The position numbers and the translations under genes were made by a program. The notes beneath the pieces are model-generated. The model was not told where the DNA came from. It searched no databases and saw only the letters and a list, made by a program, of their open reading frames with translations. Of a DNA stretch of 28,009 nucleotides, positions 1 to 6,560 are shown piece by piece (position 1 is the stretch's first letter; every line of letters starts with the position of its first letter). The stretch is from a virus, in IMG/VR virus record IMGVR_UViG_3300046472_000146, positions 1 through 28,009 of that record; one strand, written 5' to 3'.

Positions 1-82
1 ATTGCTCGCGCTCCTTGGCAAGCTCCAGCGGGATGTCGTGCCATTCAAGCCAACGATCGCGCAGTGTGTACGGTGAGGGCAT
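1..82 (-). CDS. Partial early-operon gene, N-terminal 27 codons only
   Basis: An ATG at 82-80 overlaps the TAA of the upstream membrane-protein gene (TAATG). The frame is then open to the window edge, giving a start MPSPYTLRDRWLEWHDIPLE. The overlap matches the translational coupling used through the rest of this operon, so I believe the start. The visible residues are charged and tryptophan-containing, with no recognisable motif. The gene continues beyond the window and its function is unknown. Confidence 0.6.
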   Translation of the reverse strand, partial: MPSPYTLRDRWLEWHDIPLELAKEREQ

Positions 83-339
83 TAGTTCCTGTAAGGCGCA
101 TCGAAGAATTGCGCTAGTACCTCACGCGGTATCCACTTCTGCACCAGCTCGAGATCTTTCTGCAGATGTTCGTTACGTTCCTCGAGAGCGCGCAGCGTGT
201 TAACAGCATCATCGATGAGTACCTGGTCGCTGACTAACTTGTCCTGGAGCGCATTCACCTTATCGACGAGAGGTATGTAACATAGCGTGATGAATACCAC
301 GCCAACGCAAAAGCCAATGATGATGCCGAGCCAGATCAT
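82..339 (-). CDS. Small membrane-anchored coiled-coil protein (85 aa)
   Basis: The protein opens with a strongly hydrophobic stretch at about residues 2-24 that looks like one transmembrane helix or signal anchor. A long charged region follows (about 27-70, rich in L, E, K, D) with a heptad-like pattern, so it is probably coiled coil. The C-terminus is short and polar. The architecture resembles small i-spanin or membrane-adaptor proteins of phages, but there is no outer-membrane lipoprotein partner or endolysin in view, so I do not assign a lysis role. It overlaps the preceding methyltransferase stop by ATGA and the following partial gene by TAATG, so it is part of the leftward operon. It is confidently a gene; the function is unknown. 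Confidence 0.65.
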   Translation of the reverse strand: MIWLGIIIGFCVGVVFITLCYIPLVDKVNALQDKLVSDQVLIDDAVNTLRALEERNEHLQKDLELVQKWIPREVLAQFFDAPYRN

Positions 340-866
340 AACAAGGTAAACTGCTCCGTTGGAGTCTCGCCACTAATGCGCCACCAAGCGTTCGTGACCG
401 CACCGGTGCCAGGAAAGAGGTCAACGAACTCATCTCCACGCTTTAGATTGAGCATCTCGATTAGCCACTTGCTGAACGCCGGGGGCTTTGCCCCTGTTAG
501 GCCTTTCTTCAATGTGATCTCCGCTGATACCCAATCACGCACCGTTGCCTGCTCGCGTGTTCGACGCCGCCCTCCACGCCAGATCACCGGCTCCCACGCA
601 TAGGCGACACCAACATTCGGCTTGAATACACAGAAGGGCTTTACCCACGCACTCACGCGGCAGTCGGCGGGGCACATAGGCAGAATCGTGGCGAGAGATG
701 GTGAACTTAGCGATAACGCCCATCCATCAGGGAACTCATCAACAAGGCGAAGTATTAGCAGACGATGCGTTGTCGGATTATCCCATTCACGAGCACCAGG
801 ATGATTCGCATCGTAGAGAGCACCGCAACCCAGGTACGGCGGATCTGCATAAGCACATTTCATCAT
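336..866 (-). CDS. Phage DNA amino-methyltransferase (permuted N6A/N4C type)
   Basis: The catalytic DPPY motif lies near the N-terminus (about residues 8-11 from the chosen start). The AdoMet-binding FxGxG-like segment, VDLFPGTGAVTNAW, lies near the C-terminus (about 148-161), preceded by KPPAFSKWLIEML. This order, motif IV before motif I, is the circularly permuted arrangement of beta-class adenine-N6 or cytosine-N4 methyltransferases. At 176 residues it is short, with little room for a target-recognition domain. An in-frame GTG exists at 872, but the ATG at 866 forms an ATGA overlap with the upstream tiny gene and follows GGTGGGT, so I chose 866. No restriction enzyme is adjacent, so an orphan self-protection or anti-restriction role is an inference. 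Confidence 0.8.
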   Translation of the reverse strand: MMKCAYADPPYLGCGALYDANHPGAREWDNPTTHRLLILRLVDEFPDGWALSLSSPSLATILPMCPADCRVSAWVKPFCVFKPNVGVAYAWEPVIWRGGRRRTREQATVRDWVSAEITLKKGLTGAKPPAFSKWLIEMLNLKRGDEFVDLFPGTGAVTNAWWRISGETPTEQFTLL

Positions 867-967
867 ACCCACCGCCAGGCAACGTAGAGAAGCAGTCCGA
901 TAATCAGGATCACGACGATCCAGATGTCAGTGCCATCGGTTGGAAATGGGCGATAGATGCGTTTCAT
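863..967 (-). CDS. Tiny single-span membrane protein (34 aa)
   Basis: The ATG at 967 overlaps the TGA of the preceding 47-codon gene (ATGA), and this gene's own stop at 863 overlaps the methyltransferase start the same way. The product begins MKRIYRPFPTDGTD, followed by a hydrophobic segment (about residues 15-31, IVVILIIGLLLYVAW) typical of one membrane helix. A longer open frame from 1078 exists, but its extra residues are arginine/serine-rich and overlap a better gene, so the short form is preferred. Function unknown. It could be a holin-like or membrane-modulating microprotein, but nothing in the sequence proves that. Confidence 0.55.
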   Translation of the reverse strand: MKRIYRPFPTDGTDIWIVVILIIGLLLYVAWRWV

Positions 968-1107
968 TTCTTTGGAACGTGACAAGGGCAGACGCACTCG
1001 GCTGCGGGATACTCGCCGAGATGATTGCGGCCTGCGGGATGCTGACCTGCGCACGCCTTGTGCGCATTCACGCGGCACGGCAGGAATAGCTCACGCGATA
1101 CTTTCAT
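964..1107 (-). CDS. Tiny Cys/His-rich protein (47 aa)
   Basis: The ATG at 1107 overlaps the TGA of the replication gene and the TGA at 964 overlaps the ATG of the next gene, both as ATGA. The protein starts MKVSRELFLPCRVNAHKAC and ends AAECVCPCHVPKK. Cysteines fall at residues 11, 19, 38, 40 and 42 with nearby histidines, so metal binding is possible. Coupling at both ends is the strongest evidence that this very short frame is translated. No family is recognised. The function is unknown, and it could be a metal-binding regulator of neighbouring replication genes. Confidence 0.55.
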   Translation of the reverse strand: MKVSRELFLPCRVNAHKACAGQHPAGRNHLGEYPAAECVCPCHVPKK

Positions 1108-1931
1108 TTCGATGCTTCGATGCCGGCACGCACAGCGGCTGCCTGCTCCTTGAGCTCCATCCGCTCAAGCTCGTCAGCCAGGCGCTGCATTGCCGCAACA
1201 TCCACCGGCTTATCAGGCGGCTTTTTCATGACCTTGCCAGTATTGCCAACCGCGTCCGCATCAGGAGTCATATCGGCGGCCAGAAACACAGCAATCGCAT
1301 AATCATCTTCGCCGCTACGCCAGACCGTCTTGGCATACGCCTTTGGCGTCTTGATGCCTTTCACCGATGCGGCATAAAGCTCGCAATCCTGGAGCGAGAA
1401 TCTGGATTTTGACTCTCTCTCACTCGTATTTCCTGCATTTGGGCGCATTTCGGGCGCAGTTTGGGCGGTCCGCGGGTGCGGAGAGGGAGAGAGAGCACCG
1501 TCAGGTGGTCTCTCTTTCTCTCCTGAAAGAGAAATAGAAATAGAAGAAGGCGATGTTACATCGCCGTTACAGATTTCTTCTTTCTTCCTATGTCTGTGAT
1601 TCTGTACGCGTTTGCGGGTTGTTACACGAGCGTTACATTCCCGCCGCATCCTGCGATTGGTGATGGAAATTGTGTCTCTTCGGAAATGAACGTGGGCAGT
1701 CCCGGATGAGGATAGCTCGGCTAGCGCATCGGACAAGTCCTTGGCAGTGCAACGGCCGAGACGAGCGAGCTGGTCGGTCGTCCCGGAGATTAACCCACTG
1801 CGATCAGACTCATGCATGGCGCATAGAATGTCTATCCAGATGCCACGGGTAGCGGGCGTGCATTTAGAGAGGTTTGGATCCTTCATCCAATCGCCTGTAT
1901 AGAAATAGAACCCCGGCCTTTTCCCTGCCAT
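1104..1931 (-). CDS. DUF1376/YdaU-like phage replication protein
   Basis: The N-terminal 110 residues carry the hallmarks of the DUF1376 family found in phage replication modules: GFYFYTGDWMKDPNL (residues 7-21), then an ARG-like TRGIWIDILCAMHES stretch, a helix-turn-helix-like LARLGRCTAKDLSDALAEL region, and an arginine-rich strand. The middle (about 115-165) is basic, then serine/proline-rich and probably unstructured. The C-terminal 100 residues form a separate predicted helical domain ending in a charged helix. Such proteins are usually placed beside helicase loaders or replicate-initiator roles, so origin binding is an inference from the family. A weak ribosome site precedes the ATG. The gene lies 60 bases downstream of the ParB-like gene and is coupled to the next tiny gene. 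Confidence 0.65.
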   Translation of the reverse strand: MAGKRPGFYFYTGDWMKDPNLSKCTPATRGIWIDILCAMHESDRSGLISGTTDQLARLGRCTAKDLSDALAELSSSGTAHVHFRRDTISITNRRMRRECNARVTTRKRVQNHRHRKKEEICNGDVTSPSSISISLSGEKERPPDGALSPSPHPRTAQTAPEMRPNAGNTSERESKSRFSLQDCELYAASVKGIKTPKAYAKTVWRSGEDDYAIAVFLAADMTPDADAVGNTGKVMKKPPDKPVDVAAMQRLADELERMELKEQAAAVRAGIEASK

Positions 1932-1991
1932 TACGCATCGCTTAATGAGGTGCCTGTCAATAATTGCGCGTGGGGAAGGCGCGCATGATAT

Positions 1992-2900
1992 TTAGCCTGC
2001 CTTCTTTTGCTGCGATTGAGATTGACGAGTCCCGGCATCAATTCGCGGCATGACGAAAGGCAGATTGCGTTCAGTGTTTTTCAGGGAGAGCGAGACGCGA
2101 TGCTTTCGCCTGAAGGCATCGATTGCTTTGATGGCAAACTGATAAAGCAGGAGCCGGCCAGGTGAGCCGAGGAACATTTGCTTTTCTTTGACGATCAGCA
2201 CCTGGAAATTGCGCAAGTCTGTATTGAATGTCTCTGCAAGGGTTGTCTGTGCTGCACGCCGGATCTCAAGTCCTGGCTCTTTGCGATTCAGATGTGGTCC
2301 GAAGATACGCAGGAACTCGCTGTGTCCGTTGTAATAGGCGGCAACCGCCGCAGCCAAGACTGGAACCTGCATTTGCTTACCACAGGTCGCCAGAACGAAA
2401 TCGATACCTTCCTTGTAATACGAGTAATAATCGATAATCAGGTGATTCCGTTCTGCCTTTGACGTTTTCCGGCTCGGTTCAACTACCAGAAAGATCATTC
2501 GCGCCACTTCAAGCGCCTTTGGCGGCGCTTCGACTCGTTCGATCTGCTGAATATCTCTGACCGTTCGCGCCTCGCCTTGATCGGTGAAACTCCGCGATTT
2601 TGGATGTAGTCCGTAGACGATGCCGATCTCGCACGGTTCGCCCGCTTTAAGAATGGCCATCAAACGATTCTGGCCGTTGACCAGACTTCCATCGGTATCG
2701 AAACCAATGAAATCAGGCACGAGCGGAAACTGATTGTTTAGGATATTGCGCGCCATCGCGTTGATGCTGTGTGTCTTCTCTTTGCGATTACCCTCGTTGC
2801 AATAGCTGAGAATAAATTTCGCTTCTTTGGGTGAGACCTTCCGAACTTCAGCCTCAGGTTTCGGCCTTGCATAGCGTTGCTTGTAATCGGGTTCGGTCAT
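1992..2900 (-). CDS. ParB/Srx-fold phage protein
   Basis: The motif DGSLVNGQNRLMAILKAG (about residues 70-87) matches the ParB/sulfiredoxin-superfamily signature, in which a DG..R or GxxR loop binds nucleotide. The rest of the 302-residue protein is mixed helical with no HTH I can place with confidence. The open frame begins at 2933, but the ATG at 2900 has an excellent site (GAGGAGG, about 6 bases upstream) and overlaps the methyltransferase stop as ATGA, so 2900 is the start. Phage members of this group are often annotated as ParB-like nucleases. No ParA is present in the window, so plasmid-type partition by this protein alone is not supported. It sits between DNA modification and replication genes. 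Confidence 0.7.
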   Translation of the reverse strand: MTEPDYKQRYARPKPEAEVRKVSPKEAKFILSYCNEGNRKEKTHSINAMARNILNNQFPLVPDFIGFDTDGSLVNGQNRLMAILKAGEPCEIGIVYGLHPKSRSFTDQGEARTVRDIQQIERVEAPPKALEVARMIFLVVEPSRKTSKAERNHLIIDYYSYYKEGIDFVLATCGKQMQVPVLAAAVAAYYNGHSEFLRIFGPHLNRKEPGLEIRRAAQTTLAETFNTDLRNFQVLIVKEKQMFLGSPGRLLLYQFAIKAIDAFRRKHRVSLSLKNTERNLPFVMPRIDAGTRQSQSQQKKAG

Positions 2901-3910
2901 TGAGCCTCCTCGGTTGGTTTTATGTTGCCCCATACATACCAGTGAGGGCGTGATTTCCTGGCAAACAACTCAAGCCAGGGCGCAGGTGAGCAATCCTCAA
3001 TCAACTCATAGGCTTCGCCCGGCTTGGTACTGTGATCGCCGGGACGAGGAGCCATAAGCAAATTCGTGCGATTCTGTGTTTTCGTGGCAAGCGATCCTTT
3101 GACAGCAAAGATCATATGCTCGGTGGTTATCTGGAAATAGGCCCCCGCTTTGGGATCTGGCTTTGCCCACGTAATCAGAGTCAGATAGCGGAAGCCCCAT
3201 TTCTTGATAAGGTCCAGACCGGAGGGCAGGAATGGATTTGTTACCCAGAGATAGAGATGCGCATCCGGCATTGAGAACTTGTCGATCGGTATGGCTTCGA
3301 TTTCGCCAAGCGACATCTGAGCGTAAGCAGGCTTGATACCCACGCTTCGTTCCGAGTAACCAATATCGCGATAATCCCAGGGCGGGTCGATAACAATTGT
3401 CGGCACCGTCATGCCTTCAGGAAGTAAACCACCATGAAGTGTCGCCACGAGACGCCGATCATCAGCTTGCCGCTTCGCGCGTCCCTGTTCTCGGGCAACG
3501 CGCAATGCCAACGCCAGAGTCAATTCACGAACCTCATGGTTCCTTTCGTAGATATCAAGCCAGACTTGCCCCTTCAGCGTCGCCAGATCGATACATTTAT
3601 TGCCAGTGGTGTGCGGAATACCAATCTCTTGCCAAGTCGGAGAAACCTTCCCGTCCGGGGAAGGTTTGGACGGACGCCCATTCAAATGACGCCCACCTCC
3701 ACTGAGCATTCCTCCGACCTTATGCAGTGCGCAGAGGCGAAGCCAACCCGCCTTATTGAGGAGCTCAAGCGTGGCACCGGCCTTCCTCAATTGCTCCTGA
3801 ATGAATAGCGCTTTGTCGGCAATATTGAATGCCTCACTTGTAGTGCTGGCTTTCTCTAAAGCCTGGCGTGCTCGGTTGAGATGGGTGAGAGCTTCAGATT
3901 GATTCGTCAT
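2897..3910 (-). CDS. MT-A70 family adenine-N6 methyltransferase
   Basis: The C-terminal half is a clear MT-A70 domain. It has IVIDPPWDY with the catalytic DPPW at 175-178, LYLWVTNPFLPSGLDLIKKWGF (about 219-240), TEHMIFAVKG at 263-272, HSTKPGEAYELIE at 293-305, and ELFARKSRPHWYVWGN near the end. The N-terminal 165 residues are helical and basic and probably bind DNA or a partner. The family transfers methyl from AdoMet to adenine N6. The gene overlaps the HNH nuclease stop by 17 bases, so the two are co-expressed, and it is coupled to the ParB-like gene by ATGA. Protection of phage DNA from host restriction is the likely role. A paired modification/nuclease function with HNH is speculative. 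Confidence 0.88.
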   Translation of the reverse strand: MTNQSEALTHLNRARQALEKASTTSEAFNIADKALFIQEQLRKAGATLELLNKAGWLRLCALHKVGGMLSGGGRHLNGRPSKPSPDGKVSPTWQEIGIPHTTGNKCIDLATLKGQVWLDIYERNHEVRELTLALALRVAREQGRAKRQADDRRLVATLHGGLLPEGMTVPTIVIDPPWDYRDIGYSERSVGIKPAYAQMSLGEIEAIPIDKFSMPDAHLYLWVTNPFLPSGLDLIKKWGFRYLTLITWAKPDPKAGAYFQITTEHMIFAVKGSLATKTQNRTNLLMAPRPGDHSTKPGEAYELIEDCSPAPWLELFARKSRPHWYVWGNIKPTEEAQ

Positions 3911-4130
3911 GCTGGTCTGTTATTTTCCGATGGCAGGCAACGCACAAGACTTCCAAATCTTCCGGCGGCTCGTGTCCGAGATTTCGATAATGCTTGTGGT
4001 GAACCTGCAACCATTCCCCGCACCCGCACCGCTCGCAGGCGAATCCAGCGGCAATCAGCCTTCCAGCCCTGCGCTTGTACCACTCACGCGAATTGATATA
4101 TGCGAGATATTCATCAGAAAAGCGTGGCAT
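3894..4130 (-). CDS. Small HNH endonuclease (78 aa)
   Basis: The protein has a compact zinc-stabilised HNH core. CERC lies at 32-35, LQVHHKHYRNLGHE at 41-54 holds the HH catalytic pair, and DLEVLCVACH (58-67) holds the second zinc pair. Spacing between the cysteine pairs and the histidines is typical of stand-alone phage HNH proteins, which nick or cut DNA. At 78 residues there is no room for an extra specificity domain beyond the N-terminal helix (SDEYLAYINSREWYKRR). The start overlaps the upstream stop by one base (TGATG), and the end overlaps the MT-A70 start by 17 bases. Terminase-associated HNH proteins exist, but this one lies in the early operon, far from head genes. Confidence 0.88.
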   Translation of the reverse strand: MPRFSDEYLAYINSREWYKRRAGRLIAAGFACERCGCGEWLQVHHKHYRNLGHEPPEDLEVLCVACHRKITDQHDESI

Positions 4131-4390
4131 CAGGGCTCACGGTAATTCCCGCTATAGGTTCGCCTGGTAAATAAATCATCGCGTGCTTTAGCTGCATCGC
4201 CTATATCAGCCGCATTGCCGGACATCTCCATCTCGAGCGCTTCCTTGAGCACCCTCACCGCCTCGGTCGGCTCAATTCCCAGGCGCAGACACATCGTGTA
4301 ATAATCCTTAGCCTTGACGATCGCCCTGGCGTTCTGCTCAGGCGTGGCGTGGGCGATCAGTTCCCGAAGATGTTTATCTGGTCTGATCAA
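4130..4390 (-). CDS. Unknown early protein with TTG start (86 aa)
   Basis: The frame opens at a TTG (4390-4388) that overlaps the TGA of the upstream gene as TTGA, and closes in a TGATG overlap with the HNH gene. The next in-frame ATG would remove 32 residues, so the coupled TTG is the better start. The product is alpha-helical and charged (RPDKHLRELIAHATPEQNAR, then VRVLKEALEMEM), with no motif I recognise. The gene is supported by tight packing and by normal phage-like composition. Function unknown; perhaps an accessory of the recombination or replication genes around it. Confidence 0.6.
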   Translation of the reverse strand: MIRPDKHLRELIAHATPEQNARAIVKAKDYYTMCLRLGIEPTEAVRVLKEALEMEMSGNAADIGDAAKARDDLFTRRTYSGNYREP

Positions 4391-4806
4391 AAGGGCATCT
4401 CGACTTCCTCGGGGAACTGATGATTCTCCTGGCGTGCCGCGAATATCGCATCAATCGCATGGATGGCCGTCAAATGAACCTGCTCTTCACGATCGAGCAG
4501 CCACACCTTGAATTCACTGCGCAGTCTGTCCAGCCGTGCCACGAGCTTGTCCTCATCCTTCTCGAGATTGCCGAGTTCTTCGGCGAGAACTGGATATTCT
4601 TCAGACTCGACAGTCATCTTCTCGATGGCCGCCTTGCGCATCGATTCGTTGCTCAAAAGCAATTTCCCATCCGGCCCTTTGGCGGTTGTCGCTTCGGCCG
4701 CGATATCAATTTCAAGAGCGCGGATCTTCGAGCGTCGCCGCTTGATCTGCTCCCTCGTCGCAGCGATCTCCAGGTAGCAGCCTTCAATCTCTTCGGGATA
4801 GTTCAT
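4387..4806 (-). CDS. Coiled-coil early protein (139 aa)
   Basis: The protein is almost entirely helical, with two charged segments (about 8-38 and 65-105) that have coiled-coil character (EIAATREQIKRRRSKIRALE and LAEELGNLEKDEDKLVARLD). No enzymatic motif is visible. It lies two genes downstream of the RecT-like protein and starts by a TAATG overlap. Phage annealing proteins are often accompanied by an exonuclease, but this protein does not look like a nuclease. A structural accessory or protein-interaction role is an inference; the family is not recognised. Confidence 0.65.
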   Translation of the reverse strand: MNYPEEIEGCYLEIAATREQIKRRRSKIRALEIDIAAEATTAKGPDGKLLLSNESMRKAAIEKMTVESEEYPVLAEELGNLEKDEDKLVARLDRLRSEFKVWLLDREEQVHLTAIHAIDAIFAARQENHQFPEEVEMPF

Positions 4807-5024
4807 TAGTCCGCCGCCTCCTGAGGCTTGATGTACTGCCGGGTCATCCTGCGTGACATTTCAATCCGTGCCGTCTCAACCTCGTCCTGTGCGTTGACGA
4901 GGTGTTTATAGATCGTTTCAGGTGAGAGCACCGTGCGGCCTCCGAGCTCGCGCCGTAACGCGAACTGGACGCGGGTCAGCTCTTCCATTGCAGATTGCAC
5001 GCGGTCAAGAATCATCTTCGACAT
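4806..5024 (-). CDS. Small helical early protein (72 aa)
   Basis: A 72-residue, strongly helical, charged protein (RVQSAMEELTRVQFALRRE, then HLVNAQDEVETARIEMSRR) directly behind the RecT-like gene. Its ATG overlaps that gene's stop (TGATG), and its own TAA overlaps the next ATG. No family is recognised. The position suggests co-function with the annealing protein, but the sequence shows only that it is translated with it. Confidence 0.6.
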   Translation of the reverse strand: MSKMILDRVQSAMEELTRVQFALRRELGGRTVLSPETIYKHLVNAQDEVETARIEMSRRMTRQYIKPQEAAD

Positions 5025-5797
5025 CAGAAGCTCACCTCCTTCTCTTCGCCCGCCGCCTTGGCGTTCTCATAGGCTGCTTCTTCGAGCTGATCGAGCCACA
5101 TGGCGTAGACGCCAATCATCTCTTCCGCCTGCTTGGAGGTGAGGTCCGCCGATTTCTCTTTGCCGGTGACATCCTTCATCTTTGCCTGGAGCACGTCGTT
5201 GGTCAGCCCGAACTTGATCTTCAGACCGCCAATGAAGTCGTTCATCTTTTTTCTCTGATCCAGGCTGATCAGATCGCCTGCGGGCACGGCCTCGACCTGC
5301 GGTGTCCCCATCGATGGGATCGTCTCGATTTCCGTCTCATCGAGAAATCCCAGGCCGCAGATCGAGAGCGTTACCCGCCGTTTGGCCTTCGTAATCGCCT
5401 TGAGTTTCGCGTTGACCAGCACGTCACCAGTCAACCCTTTGATCGAGACGGCGCCGAAGTCCACATCCTCACGGTCCTTCGTCTTGGCATAGGCCATCAC
5501 TTCGAAGACGCCATCGACGGTCGCGGTCTCAATCTTCGTGATAGAGACACCGTGGAGCCGCCGCAGTTGCTCGGTGCAGTCCTTCCTGGCGTACAGGACC
5601 ATCTTGCCGTTGAGGACCAAATATTCGAGAGGTCTCGTAAGCGGGTTAAGGTTGAGACTCTTGCATATCGCCAGGTAATAGCTATTCCGCTCTTCCGGCT
5701 TCAATTGCTTGAGGTCGCCGGCGGCGATGACTCGTTCAATAATTGCATTTGCGTCGTCCATTGGTGTCGGACCGTTGACCTTTGCTAAAGCTTCCAT
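5024..5797 (-). CDS. RecT/Red-beta-like single-strand annealing protein
   Basis: The pattern is typical of phage annealing proteins related to RecT/Bet: YYLAICKSLNLNPLTRPLEY (about 40-59), NGKMVLYARKDCTEQLRR (about 64-81), and a basic helix KAITKAKRRVTLSICGLGFLDE (about 133-154). The C-terminal third is charged, as expected for the tail that contacts partner proteins. The frame extends to a GTG at 5839, but the ATG at 5797 has GAGGATC upstream and begins with a normal N-terminus, so I use it (257 residues). The family pairs complementary single strands during phage recombination. No exonuclease is recognisable nearby. The exact subfamily is uncertain, and a related SSAP group is possible. Confidence 0.65.
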   Translation of the reverse strand: MEALAKVNGPTPMDDANAIIERVIAAGDLKQLKPEERNSYYLAICKSLNLNPLTRPLEYLVLNGKMVLYARKDCTEQLRRLHGVSITKIETATVDGVFEVMAYAKTKDREDVDFGAVSIKGLTGDVLVNAKLKAITKAKRRVTLSICGLGFLDETEIETIPSMGTPQVEAVPAGDLISLDQRKKMNDFIGGLKIKFGLTNDVLQAKMKDVTGKEKSADLTSKQAEEMIGVYAMWLDQLEEAAYENAKAAGEEKEVSF

Positions 5798-5830
5798 TAA
5801 ATTGATCCTCGTATTTGTTGCACTGTATTC

Positions 5831-5848
5831 AGGCCGCACGCGCGGCCT
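5831..5848. repeat. GC-rich inverted repeat upstream of the annealing-protein gene
   Basis: AGGCCGC and GCGGCCT form a perfect 7-bp stem with a four-base loop. On the plus strand it is followed by TTTATTTATTTA, which looks like a terminator for rightward transcription. On the minus strand, where the genes lie, there is no U-tract after it. It could therefore block stray rightward transcripts or act as an mRNA stability element between the CxxC gene and the RecT-like gene. Confidence 0.5.
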
Positions 5849-5856
5849 TTATTTAT

Positions 5857-6135
5857 TTATCGACGGCGTGCGCTGGCCAGCGTGGCCGGGGAGGCTGGCT
5901 GGACCAGTTCGCTCCCGTCCTCACTTCGAGAGTTCGCACGCCGCCGTGGGGGCACATCGCCCCTCCTTCTCATCTCACACCGCCCGCAGAACACGCCGAA
6001 GTACATCCCGTCATGCCAGACCTCGCGCACTTCGATCGTCATGCCGCTCACCCCGCATACCTCGCAGCGTCTTACGAGACTTTTCTGAGGTCGCTCTTCC
6101 GGCAGATCGGTTCGTGCTTCATCGTCTCGTGCCAT
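5857..6135 (-). CDS. Small CxxC zinc-binding protein (92 aa)
   Basis: Two cysteine pairs (CEVC at 24-27 and CGRC at 50-53) separated by a short beta-like segment suggest a zinc ribbon. The C-terminal 40 residues are arginine/proline/serine-rich and probably disordered. GGAGG lies 10 bases before the ATG at 6135, which supports this start although it overlaps the upstream HTH gene by 64 bases. An in-frame internal ATG would delete the first cysteine pair, so it is unlikely. Function unknown; small zinc-ribbon proteins in phage early operons often modulate host enzymes, but that is inference. Confidence 0.6.
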   Translation of the reverse strand: MARDDEARTDLPEERPQKSLVRRCEVCGVSGMTIEVREVWHDGMYFGVFCGRCEMRRRGDVPPRRRANSRSEDGSELVQPASPATLASARRR

Positions 6136-6275
6136 GCGTCAACGTCCTCCGGTAAGTAGTAGATTAGCCAGCCTGCGCGGTGATATTGAATCAGCCGATC
6201 GTGGCGCTGGCGCCGTACCGTGCGTTCGGATACGCCTACCTCCTTCGCAAATTCCTTTTCCGTCATCCTCGGCAT
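6072..6275 (-). CDS. Excisionase-like MerR-type HTH protein (67 aa)
   Basis: A winged-helix pattern of the excisionase/MerR type is visible: MTEKEFAKEVGVSERTVRRQ forms the helix-turn-helix, then GWLIYYLPEDVDAW resembles the wing and last helix of Xis-like proteins. It is the first gene of the leftward early operon and lies opposite the integrase, as excisionases and early regulators commonly do. The frame opens at 6284, but that ATG overlaps the predicted -10 box (6283-6288). The ATG at 6275 falls 7 bases after that box, so the mRNA is probably leaderless, and I use 6275. It may direct excision at attP, regulate the operon, or both. Confidence 0.7.
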   Translation of the reverse strand: MPRMTEKEFAKEVGVSERTVRRQRHDRLIQYHRAGWLIYYLPEDVDAWHETMKHEPICRKSDLRKVS

Positions 6276-6282
6276 ATGAGAC

Positions 6283-6312
6283 ATAATAAAGTTAACTTTA
6301 TGGATATGTCAA
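6283..6312 (-). promoter_or_regulatory. Leftward early promoter with operator in the spacer
   Basis: On the minus strand TTGACA (6312-6307) and TATTAT (6288-6283) are separated by 18 bases and match sigma-70 boxes well. A second TTGACA lies immediately upstream (6318-6313). The expected start of transcription falls at or within two bases of the HTH gene's ATG at 6275. The AGTTAAC palindrome fills the spacer, so a bound repressor would block polymerase. Confidence 0.7.
6286..6301. promoter_or_regulatory. Operator site 1: 16-bp perfect palindrome
   Basis: ATAAAGTTAACTTTAT is a perfect 16-bp dyad lying in the spacer of the leftward early promoter and touching its -10 box. It shares AGTTAAC with three further sites at 6320-6330, 6577-6587 and 6615-6625. 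The likely ligand is one of the two ribbon-helix-helix proteins encoded next to it, by inference from position. Confidence 0.65.
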
Positions 6313-6319
6313 TGTCAAA

Positions 6320-6330
6320 AGTTAACCTTA
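6320..6330 (+). promoter_or_regulatory. Operator site 2 (AGTTAACCTTA)
   Basis: This site is identical over 11 bases to site 4 at 6615-6625. Its centre is 30 bp from that of site 1, close to three helical turns, so proteins on both could lie on the same DNA face. It is just upstream of the early promoter's -35 boxes. Confidence 0.6.
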
Positions 6331-6343
6331 CGATCAAAAAAAT

Positions 6344-6553
6344 TTAGGCTGCGGCGGCCTGGCGCTTGCCTAATGTTTCGCTTTTCCTACGCAACCGCCG
6401 CCGGCAATAATCCTCAATGGCCGCCCGAACAATGGCGCCATCTTTAGTGTCGTCTTCGCGTGCAAATTCATGCACCAGGCGCTTGATCTCCGGATGTACT
6501 TTGCCCGCAACCAGTTGCAGCTTGTCCTCTATTGGCTTCAATCTTCTTGGCAT
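6344..6553 (-). CDS. Ribbon-helix-helix regulator A (69 aa)
   Basis: The central part (LQLVAGKVHPEIKRLVHEFA, then DGAIVRAAIEDYCRRRL) has the strand-helix-helix layout of Arc/CopG-type DNA-binding proteins. The N-terminus is basic and the C-terminus is a basic tail ending in alanines. The ATG at 6553 lies only a few bases after a predicted leftward promoter (TAATAA at 6572-6567, TTGTCA at 6593-6588), so the transcript has almost no leader. It is transcribed towards the early operon and away from the second RHH gene. It is a strong candidate to bind the AGTTAACCYTA sites flanking its own gene. Confidence 0.7.
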   Translation of the reverse strand: MPRRLKPIEDKLQLVAGKVHPEIKRLVHEFAREDDTKDGAIVRAAIEDYCRRRLRRKSETLGKRQAAAA

Positions 6554-6560
6554 ATTGTCG

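Noticed and set aside
863-1078. 71-codon version of the small membrane gene
   Set aside because: The first 37 residues are arginine/serine-rich shadow of the 964-1107 gene. The ATG at 967 is coupled by ATGA.
1992-2900. ParB-like gene as evidence of a plasmid-type ParABS system
   Set aside because: No ParA is present and the protein lacks a recognisable parS-binding HTH. The link to the parS site is not supported beyond co-occurrence.
4922-5788. A 288-codon plus-strand frame
   Set aside because: It is antisense to the RecT-like gene, rich in leucine and histidine, with no promoter or ribosome site.
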